Below the pieces are notes generated by a model. The model was not told the DNA's origin and ran no database searches. It saw only the letters and a program-made list of their open reading frames with translations. The translations under genes were made by a program, and so were the position numbers. From NCBI RefSeq assembly GCF_001647715.1, contig NZ_CP015601.1, forward strand, positions 71,476 through 135,475: DNA of 64,000 nt. The letters run 5' to 3'. Origin of the DNA: Pseudomonas antarctica. Lineage in GTDB: Bacteria > Pseudomonadota > Gammaproteobacteria > Pseudomonadales > Pseudomonadaceae. Shown here in pieces: positions 37,989 through 47,635 of the stretch (within the stretch, counting starts at the first letter, position 1; the number at the start of each line of letters is the position of its first letter).

Positions 37989-39203
37989 ATGCTTATCATC
38001 GCTTTTCTAGGCGGAATCCTGACCGTTCTCAGTCCGTGCATCCTTCCGGTCATTCCATTTCTATTTGCGGGTGCCGGGCGTACACGCTGTTCGATCCTGT
38101 TGACTCTTGCCGGAATGGCGCTGACTTTCGCCCTCATTTCTAGCCTCGCGGTGGTCAGCAGCGAGTGGGTAGTGCAGGCGAACAACAGCGGCCGTCACAT
38201 ATCCCTCGTCGTGATGATGCTTTTTGCCCTTTCACTTATTTCACCGCGGATCAGCGGCTGGCTGGCCCGCCCCTTTGTGACGCTTGGCAACCATATCGAC
38301 TCAGACCTACCCAGACTGTCGGTCCCACTCCGGTCTGTCATGATTGGCGTCGTCACAGGGCTTCTGTGGGCGCCCTGCGCCGGTCCGATCCTAGGCGTCC
38401 TCCTTACCGGAGCAATGCTACAAGGTGCCAATGCAGGGACCAGTCTCTTGCTGCTGGCATACGGGCTGGGCAGTGCACTGTCCCTCGGCACATTGATCTT
38501 AGCCGGACGCGGCTTAGTGAATCGGCTTAAGATGTTGATCCCAGTTACCGGTTGGTTGCGTCGCGGGTCTGGTGTAGTTGTATTGGTTGCGGCAGCGGTC
38601 ATATCCACCGGCGCCGATAAATATTTGCTTTCAGGTATTTCTTCCGAAGGTTTAACCAGCCTCGAAAAACTCGTTATGGAAACTGTACCTAAATTTGCTG
38701 ATTTCCTAATCAGCGGGGGAACGTCATTGGATCAAAACCAAGGTTCTATGCCGTCGCTGGTGGGTGCTGTCGAATGGCTCAATTCTCCAACATTGAGCCG
38801 CGAGTCCTTGAAAGGCAAAGTGGTGCTCGTAGAATTTTGGACATTCGACTGCATCAACTGCCAAAATTCCTTACCTTATGTTAAAGCCTGGGCAAAAAAA
38901 TATGAGCAGGATGGCTTGGTGGTGATCGGCGTTCACACTCCGGAATACGGTTTTGAGCGCATCATTGAGAACGTTAAGGCTCAGGTCAAAAAACTTGGGA
39001 TAACCTATCCAGTGGCAATCGATAATAACTACACGATTTGGCGCAACTTCGATAACCAATATTGGCCTGCGCACTACTTTATCGACATCAATGGACAGAT
39101 ACGTCACGTGCATCTCGGAGAAGGTAGTTATAAAGCTCAGGAGAATGTCATTCAGCAACTGCTGAAAGAAGCAAAATCATCATCCGTTTCTGCGCCAGAA
39201 TGA
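37989..39203 (+). CDS. DipZ-like CcdA/DsbD membrane domain fused to a thioredoxin domain
   Basis: 404 residues. The N-terminal ~220 residues are a CcdA/DsbD-type electron-carrier domain with membrane helices and the paired cysteines in LSPCILPVIPF and LLWAPCAGPILG. The C-terminal part is a TlpA/AhpC-like thioredoxin domain with VEFWTFDCINCQNSLPYV (CINC active site) and a DipZ-type tail (GEGSYKAQE). Electrons from cytoplasmic thioredoxin would pass across the membrane to periplasmic thiols. Downstream of the TGTATC repeats; likely target of the response regulator at 34995. Confidence 0.85.
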   Translation: MLIIAFLGGILTVLSPCILPVIPFLFAGAGRTRCSILLTLAGMALTFALISSLAVVSSEWVVQANNSGRHISLVVMMLFALSLISPRISGWLARPFVTLGNHIDSDLPRLSVPLRSVMIGVVTGLLWAPCAGPILGVLLTGAMLQGANAGTSLLLLAYGLGSALSLGTLILAGRGLVNRLKMLIPVTGWLRRGSGVVVLVAAAVISTGADKYLLSGISSEGLTSLEKLVMETVPKFADFLISGGTSLDQNQGSMPSLVGAVEWLNSPTLSRESLKGKVVLVEFWTFDCINCQNSLPYVKAWAKKYEQDGLVVIGVHTPEYGFERIIENVKAQVKKLGITYPVAIDNNYTIWRNFDNQYWPAHYFIDINGQIRHVHLGEGSYKAQENVIQQLLKEAKSSSVSAPE

Positions 39204-39244
39204 ATCACCCGCACCTGAGTTGCTTGCATAAAGATGATCCCCTG

Positions 39245-39300
39245 AATCGCCCCGCATTCTTTAGACACCTTGCAAGCTCAATGCATAACGCTTTTCAAAC
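39245..39300 (-). mobile_element. degenerate IS3 end next to the 5.5-kb transposon
   Basis: TGAATCGCCCC ... TTTAGACACCTTGCAAGCTC resembles, in reverse, the right end of the IS3 element at 31340-31398, including the end of orfB. It stops where the terminal repeat at 39307 begins. Confidence 0.65.
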
Positions 39301-39306
39301 ACTAAG

Positions 39307-39477
39307 TGTAGCGGCTTGCAATCGAAAACATCCGTGCTCGCAATCAGCGCAATTTTCAGCTCAGATTAACTGCGATTAACGTAGCCGTATGGCTCAGATT
39401 AATTGCGAGCGAGCTTGCATTCAGCCGAATCGGCTTGCATTCCATCGTCTCCGGCTCACATCAACTGCAACTTACCA
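39307..39477 (+). repeat. left long inverted repeat of the transposon
   Basis: Imperfect inverted copy of 44681-44847. Contains two AGATTAA-TGCGA type motifs and three CTTGCA(A/T)T motifs. Confidence 0.85.
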
Positions 39478-39488
39478 GATTGCGGTCG

Positions 39489-39850
39489 TAAGCCGGAACC
39501 GCTGAAATTACTTTCACCCAGTCAACATGGCTTGTCTCGTGCTTGGTCGATGCGGTTCTGCATGACTTCTTCGTGGATGTACGACTTGGCGTTGGGGTCG
39601 TCGGCCTCTCGGAGTGCTTCCTAAGCCTAGCGGGCCATCCGCACATATTCTTCCGACCACAGGGCTTGCTCCATGCGCAGTGACGCCTTACCCAGCAGGT
39701 GCAGCAGGCCGAACAGGCGCATGTCATTGGTGGCGACGATGTGCTCTCGAAGTCGCTCCTGGATCACCTCGCAGGCCCGATGAGCCTCCGGCGTTGCAGT
39801 GCCCTCGTGGTCGGCTGGGAGTTTTGCTTGCTCGGCGATCTAGGGTCGGC
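39489..39850 (-). pseudogene. broken gene of unknown family inside the transposon
   Basis: Reads ADHEGTATPEAHRACEVIQE, RLREHIVATNDMRLFGLLHL, ALWSEEYVRMAR, two stops, then EALREADDPNAKSYIHEEVM. Helical, coding-like, but interrupted. Family not recognised. The segment at its 3' edge is shared with 7346-7380. Confidence 0.45.
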
Positions 39851-40058
39851 ACTGCTCCATGACACCTCAATACCCGGCGTGCCGGTTTCAACCGGGGCAG
39901 CGAAGAGCGCCTTGAGCTGCACCGGGTTCAAATGGCCCGCTACGCAGTGTCGGTGACGTTCGCCAGAAACACCGACACCGCCCCTGCCTTTCTATCCGCC
40001 ATGGCCATGTTCACCAGATTGAGGACGCGGGCCCTAACACTGCTGTTTGAAGCCTAGG

Positions 40059-41273
40059 CTATAGCTCACGGGGAGGACTATTGGCAAACTTCGGATCCAG
40101 CGCCTTCCAGAAATAGCGCATCTCGCCAGGGTCATTTACAGAGCTCGCCGTTTCATGCCAACCGTTGCGTCGTAATCTGTCTATTTGATCGGTGTTGGTT
40201 CGGTAAATGCCGCCCGACTTATAGGAGTACCCTTCACTCAAGAGCACTTGATCCCGGCTCTCAGTGAGTATTTTCCCGACGTTAAGTTTCTGGTAGTCAC
40301 GGTGAACCACACTGTTGATCGTCGCCGTTTTGGGCGTCATTTCGTCATCACGCGTGCAGTCAGCCATGCCGATTACTTTATTGCCATGAAAAACCAGCAA
40401 GACTTTATCGTAATATGAAAGGTCCACATCACGCGGCCTTAAATCGTCAAATCGTTTGCGAAATGAATCCCGATCATTTTCGTGCAAATCCTTAAGGAAT
40501 GCTTTGACTTCAGCCTTGTAGGGGTTATTTGCCCCTTTGGATACGTTCAAGGGCGGCGCGCCTCGATTGACGAAATCAAATCGCGTCTGAAACAACAAAA
40601 AGTGTTTTTCAAGTTGGCCTTTTTGAGTCTGAAGTTGAGTCAATGACCTATCGATTTGCGTGATGTTACGCTGCATCTGATCCCGCTCTGCGGGGCTGCG
40701 GGCAAAGCTCAAATTGTTGGCGAGGCTGGCTCTGTCTTTTGACAACTTACTTGCTTGTTGGTGGAGCGCGCCAAGATCTCTTGCCGTTTGATCTGCACCA
40801 CTCAGTTGCTCTGCAAGCTTGTGTGAGTCAATCGCCGGGTTTGCATTGCTCAAATTGAGCAGATGATCCATGAACCATAGTTTGGCCTGAAAAGAAGCAT
40901 GGGGGCCTGGTGCAACCGGTCCGCCGGGCTTTACTACCTGATCGGGTGCCAATTGCACTGCGCCTAACGCTAACTCTCCCGTGTGAGCCGTAAGATTAAG
41001 CCTGACTTCTCGCTCATGCTGATTATCGAGAAACTTCAAAGCGTACACATCAGCGGGGCCGCCACTCACAGGCGTCAGTGACTGTGGTAAACCCAAAAGA
41101 GCGTGTTTGATCGAGGCCCCCAGATGAGGTGGAGAGATTGAGTCCAGCCAATTACAAGAGGCCTTATTAAGCGGCAATGAGGAACCGCGAATATCCAGGA
41201 GATTTGAACTCGCTGGCGCTGAAACGTGACCATGATTTGCACGCGCGTAAGGATTGACTTGATAAGGATTCAT
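40059..41273 (-). CDS. candidate type III effector with a GNAT-like C-terminal domain (copy A)
   Basis: 404 residues. The N-terminus MNPYQVNPYARANHGHVSAP is polar and lacks acidic residues, as in type III signals. Residues about 170-235 are a coiled coil (SLTQLQTQKGQLEKHFLLFQ). The C-terminal ~130 residues follow the GNAT acetyltransferase plan: VLLVFHGNKVIGMADCTRDD, TINSVVHRDYQKLNVGKILT (loop where acetyl-CoA would bind, without the canonical GxG), SGGIYRTNTDQIDRLRRNGW, HETASS, then YFWKALDPKFANSPP. The gene at 57382 shares this domain and the final FWKAxDxxxANxPP motif. An hrp box ends 29 bases upstream. Known effectors I can recall do not match this layout; activity is inference. Confidence 0.75.
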   Translation of the reverse strand: MNPYQVNPYARANHGHVSAPASSNLLDIRGSSLPLNKASCNWLDSISPPHLGASIKHALLGLPQSLTPVSGGPADVYALKFLDNQHEREVRLNLTAHTGELALGAVQLAPDQVVKPGGPVAPGPHASFQAKLWFMDHLLNLSNANPAIDSHKLAEQLSGADQTARDLGALHQQASKLSKDRASLANNLSFARSPAERDQMQRNITQIDRSLTQLQTQKGQLEKHFLLFQTRFDFVNRGAPPLNVSKGANNPYKAEVKAFLKDLHENDRDSFRKRFDDLRPRDVDLSYYDKVLLVFHGNKVIGMADCTRDDEMTPKTATINSVVHRDYQKLNVGKILTESRDQVLLSEGYSYKSGGIYRTNTDQIDRLRRNGWHETASSVNDPGEMRYFWKALDPKFANSPPREL

Positions 41274-41302
41274 TCTGACTCACAATTGGCTAACTAATAG
41301 TG

Positions 41303-41330
41303 TGAGTGGTATATCGTCATGTGTAGTTCC
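41303..41330 (-). promoter_or_regulatory. hrp box of the GNAT-like candidate effector A
   Basis: Minus strand: GGAACT (41330-41325), fifteen bases, CCACTCA (41309-41303). One mismatch, the last C of GGAACC. Confidence 0.78.
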
Positions 41331-41501
41331 CAATTGAGACGGTAATTTTCACCTTCAGCCGTCCATCAAACGCAGGTTTGCTGGACGCCAGGTTTAGCTG
41401 AGGTCGTTCACTTTAGACACCGCATTATCTGTATCCAGTAACAGATTCCAATTTTCAATTTCCGACTAGACTGAATTTTCATTGAATACTTGGACGAAAC
41501 C

Positions 41502-42077
41502 ATGCTGATTGGATATGCCCGCATCTCAAATGACGACCAACTCTTCGATCTGCAACGCGATGCGTTGGAGAAAGCAGCCTGTGGGCGTGTGTTCGAAGAC
41601 ACCGCAAGCGGAGCCAAAGCTGAGCGAGTAGGTTTGACTGCCTTGCTGGCCACACTGCGCAAGGGAGACACCGAGGTGATTCGGCGCTTGGTTCGTCTTG
41701 GACGCTCGCTGAAGGATTTGATACATTTGGTCGAACAGTTGGATGCCATCAATGTCGGCTTACGGAGCTTGCAAGAAAGCATCGACACCGGCTCGACCGG
41801 CGGTCGCCTGGTATTTCACCTGTTTGGTGCCTTGGCCGAGTTTGAGCGCAACCTGATCCGTAAGCGCACCCAAGCAGGGTTGTCAGCCGCAACAGCACGT
41901 GGGCGCAAGGGTGGACGCAAGAAACGACTCGATTTCGCCAAGCAAGAACTGGCTCTGAGCCTTCAACACGAACGAAAACACACCGTGGCAGAGATCTGTC
42001 GCTTGATGGGTATCGGTCGTTCGACGCTCTACAACTACCTGACCGAGGCCGAACGCAATGCCCAGCGAGCGGCATAG
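41502..42077 (+). CDS. serine recombinase (resolvase) of the transposon
   Basis: 191 residues from the ATG at 41502 (MLIGYARISNDDQ, nucleophile Ser9); the frame also allows a TTG at 41490. GARxxR-like and FHLFGALAEFERNLIRKRTQ motifs complete the catalytic domain; the C-terminus HTVAEICRLMGIGRSTLYNY is the helix-turn-helix. In TniR-type elements it resolves cointegrates. It appears intact, unlike the transposase genes that follow; its end overlaps the transposase start by 20 bases. Confidence 0.92.
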   Translation: MLIGYARISNDDQLFDLQRDALEKAACGRVFEDTASGAKAERVGLTALLATLRKGDTEVIRRLVRLGRSLKDLIHLVEQLDAINVGLRSLQESIDTGSTGGRLVFHLFGALAEFERNLIRKRTQAGLSAATARGRKGGRKKRLDFAKQELALSLQHERKHTVAEICRLMGIGRSTLYNYLTEAERNAQRAA

Positions 42078-43702
42078 CGCTATTCCTTACGACTCGCTGA
42101 TGCAATTGCGGCAGCGGCTCGACCGTTTGCCGAAGTAAAGTCCGGGGGCCACCCAGGTGGCGGCTATGGCGGAGTTGTACGGCGTCTCCCCCAGCACCGT
42201 GTACCGAGCGCTGAATCTCATCCATAAACCCCACGCGGCCCACCGGGCCGATCATGGTAAGCCGCGTGTGTTGCAGCAGGCCGAGCTGGAACGCTATTGC
42301 GAGCTGATTGCGGCGCTGAAGCTAAGCACGACAAATAAGGAGGGCCGGCACCTTTCCACTAATCGCGCCATCGAGTTGCCGGAGGACTACGGCGTGGAGA
42401 CCGCTCAATGGCTGGTCAAGGCGCCAAAGGGTGTGCTGAGCCGCCCGACAATTAACCGCTACTTCTCTCTGTGGCGACTGGATAAGCCGCGGCGGTCGCG
42501 GCAACCGCCCGCCGTGCGGTTTCAGGTAGAACACAGCAACGACTGTTGGTAATTCGACCTATCGCCCTCCGACCTCAATCACATCGACAAGCCTGAATGG
42601 ATCGATCCAGCCAGGGGCAAACTGACGCTGATGCAGTTCAGCGTGGTGGATGATCGTAGTGGCGTGGCTTACCAAGAATACCACTGTGTGTACGGTGAGG
42701 ACGCGGAATCGGCGCTGCGCTTCCTGTTCAATGCCATGGCCCCGAAGGCTGACCCTGTCTTTCCGTTCCAAGGTCGCCCCAAGATGATCTATCTGGACAA
42801 CGGCCCGGTGGCAAAGCGCCGCGTCTTCCAGAACGTCAGGCAGGCGCTGGGTATCGAGTGGCAAACGCATATTCCTGCCGGCAAGGATGGTACGCGCACC
42901 ACCGCTCGCTCAAAGGGCAAGGTGGGACGGCCATTTCCCAACGTGAAGGAGGCCCACGAAACGCTGCATGACTTCCATAAGCCGGAAACCGACGCACAGG
43001 CTAATGAATGGCCGATACGGTACCTGGTGCGCACCTATAACGCACAACGCCATCGCAGCGAGCCGCATTCGCGGATCGAGGACTGGCTGGCCAAACTACC
43101 CACCGAGGGCCTGCGCGAGATGTGCACTTGGGAGCAGTTCTGTCGCTTTGCCCGCGAGCCGCAACGGCCCAAGGTCGGCGTGGATGCCCGCGTTACCGTC
43201 GACGGCACAACCTTTGAAGTCGAGCCGGACATGGCGGGGGGTGTTCGTGGTGTCGCTCTGGGGGGTGTTCGATAACGAACTCTATGCCGAGCTAGAGGGT
43301 GAACATCCGGTATCCGGGCCCATTCCGCTGCATCAATACAGAGCATTCAAGCGCGGCAAGGTCGATGAACGCTCCGAGCATATCCGCTCGCTGGCCGATC
43401 AGCTTGGTCTACCCATCGCTGCGTTGGCCGGTGACGATGTGCGGCTGACGCCACCCGCTATTCTCATAGAGATGCCACGCCAGCCCTTCGATGCCGAAGC
43501 GCATGAATGCCACTTTCCCAACGTTATTGCCGGCAAGCTGGCCATTACCAATGACCTGGCGCAACCGTCGGGCAAACTCACGGTCGAGGATCAAACGTTC
43601 CTCCACCAGGTGCTGAACGAGAAGTTGATTCGACGGGTTGTCCTGGAGCGCGTCAGGGGCTACTTCCACCACAAGAAAACAGGAGAAGTACATGCGGGTT
43701 GA
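42058..43702 (+). pseudogene. DDE transposase (TniA/Mu-type) with two stops and a frameshift
   Basis: MPSERHSAIPYDSLMQLRQR starts at 42058, meets TAA at 42136-42138, reads through helix-turn-helix VAAMAELYGVSPSTVYRALN, meets TAA at 42550-42552 just before FDLSPSDLNHIDKPEW, then the catalytic core (SVVDDRSGVAYQEYHCVYGE; KMIYLDNGPVAKRRVFQNV; GKVGRPFPNVKEAHETLHDF). A frameshift near 43245-43265 leads to a Mu-type C-terminal part (VFDNELYAELEGEHPVSGP ...). About 548 codons. Not functional as read. Confidence 0.85.
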
Positions 43703-44662
43703 AGTGATGCAGCAATACGGACTGACGTTACCGCTGAACCAAGCAGGTTATTTTGAAACCGCCCACCACCAGCAACTGATCAAAGACATCAAGGGTGCGA
43801 TCTTCGAAGGCCGTCTGATTGCATTCTGGGATGTCAAAGACAGCGGCAAAACTGTTATGTTGCGACGACTTCAACAGTTGATGGAGGCGGAGAAGAAAAT
43901 CACCGTCTCCAAATCCTTGGCTATTGAGAAGCAGAGTATCAAGCTGACCACCTTCATCGCTGCGCTCTACTACGACTTGTCCACCGAAAAGCGGGTGAGA
44001 ATTCCGACCCAAGGCGAAAAGCGTGAGCGTGACTTGCGCGAAATGGTGAGGAAGAACAAGCGCCCAGCGGCCCTGTTCGTTGATGAGGCCCATGACCTCA
44101 AGGTTACACCTTGACAGGGCTTAAGCGCTTGATGGAGCTGGTTGAGGACGGCGACGGTCGATTGTCGTTAGTGCTGGCCGGACATCCCATGCTGCGCAAC
44201 AACCTGCGTCGCCCAACGATGGAGGAAATCGGCTATCGCACTGACATCTTCACGCTCGACGGCATCGCCGTCAGTCAGCGTGAGTACATTCACTGACTGC
44301 TGGAAACCTGCAAGGAGGGCAAGGTCGAGGCTGAATCGATTCTGACCGAGGAAGCAATCGATCTACTCGCCATCAATCTGCGCACGCCGTTGCAAATTCA
44401 GCTGCATCACAGCCTGGCCCTGGAAGCTGGTTACTTGCCCGGAGAGAAACCGGTTTCAGCGGAGCTGGTGAAATCGGTGCTGTCGCGGCAACTGGATGAT
44501 CTGGAGCCGACCCTGACGCGCCATGGCTATCACATCAAGGATCTGGTCGAGCATTTCGACGACAAACCCGCCGAGATCAAGGCGCTGTTCAGCGATGCGC
44601 TTGATCCGGTCCGAATCGCTGAATTGCGTGACAAAATGCTGGCCGCAGGGCTGCCGATTTGA
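43692..44662 (+). pseudogene. transposition ATPase (TniB/ExeA-like) with frameshift and stop
   Basis: ATG at 43692 behind ACAGGAGAAGT. AHHQQLIKDIKGAIFEGRLI, then Walker A FWDVKDSGKTVML (first Gly of the usual GxxxxGK replaced), Walker B PAALFVDEAHDLK. A frameshift near 44100, then GLKRLMELVEDGDGRLSLVL AGHP, a stop at 44296, then the C-terminal helices to 44662. It would load the transposase on target DNA. Inactive as read. Confidence 0.8.
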
Positions 44663-44680
44663 TTCGGGCGCAAGACCGGT

Positions 44681-44847
44681 CAGTTGCAGTTAATGTGAGC
44701 TAGAGATTATGGAATGCAAGCCGATATAGCTAAATGCAAGCTCACTCGCAACTAATCTGCGCCAGACGGCTCTATCAGTCGCAGTTAATCTGAGCCGAAA
44801 AATGCGCTGATTGCGAGCACGGTTGTTTTGGATTGCAAGCCGCTACA
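44681..44847 (-). repeat. right long inverted repeat of the transposon
   Basis: Inverted, roughly 85 percent identical copy of the left end by eye, ending in TGTAGC on the minus strand at 44847. Confidence 0.85.
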
Positions 44848-44867
44848 GCAAGGGGCTCAATCCGCAT

Positions 44868-46022
44868 TTACCCTAGCAGGCACAAAAACTGGACGCGGAC
44901 TTTAAACCCCTCTTCTCGCCCCGTCGCCGGCGAAGCCAGGGCCATCGTCGCGTTGACACCCAGCACAATCGTTTTAGCAATCGCCAAGCCCAACCCTGAA
45001 CCACTGGCTTCGCTATTACCCCGCAAAAAGCGTTCGGTCAGGCGCTGCAACACCTCCTCCGGCACGGCCGGGCCGCCGTTGATCACCTGCAGCAGCGCCT
45101 GGTCTGTGAGGCTGACTTCGACCGGCTGGTCCACGACACCGCACTTCAACGCATTTTCGATCAGGTTGCGCAGCAGGATGCCAAACGCATCAGGGTCTAT
45201 CGCTGAGTAAACACTGCGCTGGGTGGGTAGCCGCAACTCGATTCGCTGCCCACTGCTGCGATTTCACTCGTCCACCCCGTGGGGCAATAACGGGATCAGC
45301 TCCTGGGGCGCCTCGGATAACAGCCCATCACCCTCGGCTTTGGCCAGCTGCATGAGCTTTTCCGAGAGCCGCGCCAGGTCGCGCAATGAGTTTTCGATCT
45401 TCGCCGCGCGCACGCGTAAAGGGCCTTCTGGTGCTTCGTGCCTCAAGCGCTGAATTTGCGCCAACGTCGCGGCCTGCGGCGTGCGCAGTTCATGGGCGCT
45501 GTTTGCGGCAAAAGCTGCGCTCGGCCTCCAGCGTTTTGCGCAAGCGCTCAAGCAAGTGGTTGACCGCGTCGGCCACCGGGTCGATTTCTGCCGGCAGCCC
45601 TGCCACGTTGATCGCTTACAAATCCCCTGCCCCCTGGGTTTCCAGGGCGCGGCGATAAGCCAACACGCTGCGCAAGCTGATGGCACAAATAACCAGGTGC
45701 CCAACAGGCTGATAGGGACCAGCGCCAACAACGGCAACAACGGCAACAACAACGCAAACAAGGCTTCCCGCGCCGCTTCACGACGATGCGCCAGCGGTTG
45801 GGCGATTTCGATAAACAGCGTTTTGCGCAACGCGCTCGCGCCATACAGGCGGTATTTGTCTGTGGTGGTAGACCCTAAAACCGGTTGTTTGTTGAAGATC
45901 ATCGGGCCGGCGTCATGGGACTGCATCAAAATTCGGCCGAGCTCATCGCGTACTACGTACAACAGAAGACAACATTCGTCCACCTTAAACGCATTCACGT
46001 TGAAATCGCCATCTTCCAACAA
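44868..46022 (-). pseudogene. QseC/TctE-type sensor kinase, truncated and interrupted
   Basis: Fragments of the sensor loop (YRLYGASALRKTLFIEIAQP), second membrane helix (LPLLPLLALVPISLLGTWLF), a frameshifted HAMP region, phospho-His box AANSAHELRTPQAA, stop at 45264, then IDPDAFGILLRNLIENALKC and GSGLGLAIAKTIVLG. The N-terminal membrane helix is missing and no regulator gene is beside it. Cut at its 3' side by the transposon at 44847. Confidence 0.85.
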
Positions 46023-46194
46023 AAATAGGCTTTAAAATGTCAAAGATAATGCACTGTCACTCAGCACTATAAAATCTGCATTGAAAAACAAAAATAGGCG
46101 AATATAATTCTTTCTAGGTGTGCTCCTGACTAGAAATTATGAAGGGCAGTTGTGTTTTTTTCAGCGCAAATCTTGACAAGAGTGGGGTGCTAAA

Positions 46195-47175
46195 TTGACA
46201 AACCATATTTCCGATCCTTTTGAAATAGGTATCCTGCAGTATTCTGGCTCAGCTAAATCGGTTGTTTTAGGCCTTGCAGATATGTTTGATATTGCGAATA
46301 ATGAATACAAGTCTTTGAAAGCGTCTTCAAAGCGCTTGCTCAGAGTGAGAATTTTCGAAATAGACTCCAATGCATCCATTGAAAGTATGAGCGCGTATCA
46401 AAAAGAAAAAATTTCAGTACTGATCATTCCTCCCACTAGAAATGCCTTGCCGGATGATAATCAAATAAGTCATTTATCGAGTTTGATTCGGGGGTTACAC
46501 GAAAAAGGAGCAACGGTCGTATCTATCTGTGGTGGTGCTTATATATTGGCGGCTTCGGGATTAGCATCCGGACGTGAAATCACGACTCATTGGGCTCATC
46601 GTGATTTACTTCAACATAAATACCCCGACATAACCGTGAATACTGAGCAACTACTAATTGACAACGGAGACATAATTACTGCCGGCGGGCTGATGGCCTG
46701 GACGGACGTCGGGCTGCTATTGATTGATCGTTACTTAGGTTCAGAAGTCATGATTTCCACTTCAAGATTCATGATATTAAATACCGCTCAAAGAATCCAG
46801 ACTACCTATTCAGGCTTCCATCCAAAACTAACGCATGGCGATGCTGCAGTTCTAAAAACACAGCTTTGGATACATAAGTATGGGGGTCAAGGCATTAACT
46901 TATCTGAAATGGCTGAAAAAGCAGAATTAAATTTGAGAACTTTCATTCGTCGATTTTCATTTGCGACGGGTTTCAATCCTGGGGAATATTGCCAACGATT
47001 TAGAATATCAGCTTCGCGAAACTTTCTCATCGTTCCTGGCTGCACCATAGAGTATGCTGCATGGAAATGTGGCTATAGTGATGTAAGCGCTTATCGAAAG
47101 GTATTCAAGCGTTTCCTTGGCGTAACGCCAAGCGAGTATAAAAGTTCGTTTTTAACGAAAAGTAATACCGAATAA
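46195..47175 (+). CDS. GlxA-type AraC-family regulator with a DJ-1/PfpI domain
   Basis: 326 residues from a TTG with GGGG upstream; no ATG is available in frame. Residues 10-190 form a DJ-1/PfpI (class I glutamine amidotransferase-like) domain: VSICGGAYILAASGLASGRE, TTHWAHRDLL and DIITAGGLMAWTDVGLLLID. Residues 220-315 are an AraC DNA-binding domain with two helix-turn-helix units (NLSEMAEKAELNLRTFIRRF and YAAWKCGYSDVSAYRKVFKR). Such proteins sense small molecules through the first domain. The dienelactone hydrolase gene 460 bases downstream is a possible target. Lower GC than its neighbours. Confidence 0.9.
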   Translation: MTNHISDPFEIGILQYSGSAKSVVLGLADMFDIANNEYKSLKASSKRLLRVRIFEIDSNASIESMSAYQKEKISVLIIPPTRNALPDDNQISHLSSLIRGLHEKGATVVSICGGAYILAASGLASGREITTHWAHRDLLQHKYPDITVNTEQLLIDNGDIITAGGLMAWTDVGLLLIDRYLGSEVMISTSRFMILNTAQRIQTTYSGFHPKLTHGDAAVLKTQLWIHKYGGQGINLSEMAEKAELNLRTFIRRFSFATGFNPGEYCQRFRISASRNFLIVPGCTIEYAAWKCGYSDVSAYRKVFKRFLGVTPSEYKSSFLTKSNTE

Positions 47176-47635
47176 TTATTGGTTTGCCGGCACTTTTGGA
47201 ATGCCTTTAGCGTCAAATAAACACGGAAAATCTATTTTATAAAGTCCTGTTACCCCAGAGTGTTTTACGTATGCGGCTGTAATAGTTATACCTCGCTATA
47301 TCCTGCACAAGTCAATTCACTGAGTTTCGCGACCACAAATATACAATCTGAACGAGCCTCTAGCATCTCATGCTAACAGCCAATCGAACCCCAAGAAAAA
47401 AATTTAGAGAAATGCGACATTATTTAATGCTTCCTTAATCTCCACCACCTTCAAATTCGACCTGTCAATTATTACCCGACCTTTGTCATTATCAACGCTA
47501 GTCAGCGGCTTGGTAACGAGCGAAATTTGATGGGTGCACGTCGCACTCAGCATTTAAATTTCAACGCTGAAAAATGGCTTCAAGCAGTCATTTGTATCCA
47601 CTCTAGCGTTGTTGGCAAAAAGAAAAAGAGGCTCT
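47176..47635. other. no gene; leader of the hydrolase gene
   Basis: AT-rich spacer. A single TTTGTATCC half-site at about 47590 resembles the TGTATC repeats at 19.4 and 37.4 kb. Confidence 0.4.

Larger units (their letters stand above)
39307..44847. mobile_element. Tni/Mu-like transposon with long complex inverted ends, carrying a candidate effector
   Basis: About 165-170 bases at the left end (39307-39477) recur inverted at the right end (44681-44847), beginning TGTAGCGGCTTGCAATC. Within each end, motifs of the form GCTCAGATTAACTGCGA and CGGCTTGCATT repeat several times, as in elements whose transposase binds several sites per end (Mu, Tn7, Tn5053). Inside are a serine recombinase, a DDE transposase and an ATPase (the tniR/tniA/tniB plan) and one cargo gene with an hrp box. 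The transposase and ATPase genes are broken, so the element cannot move by itself. No clear target duplication. Confidence 0.85.
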
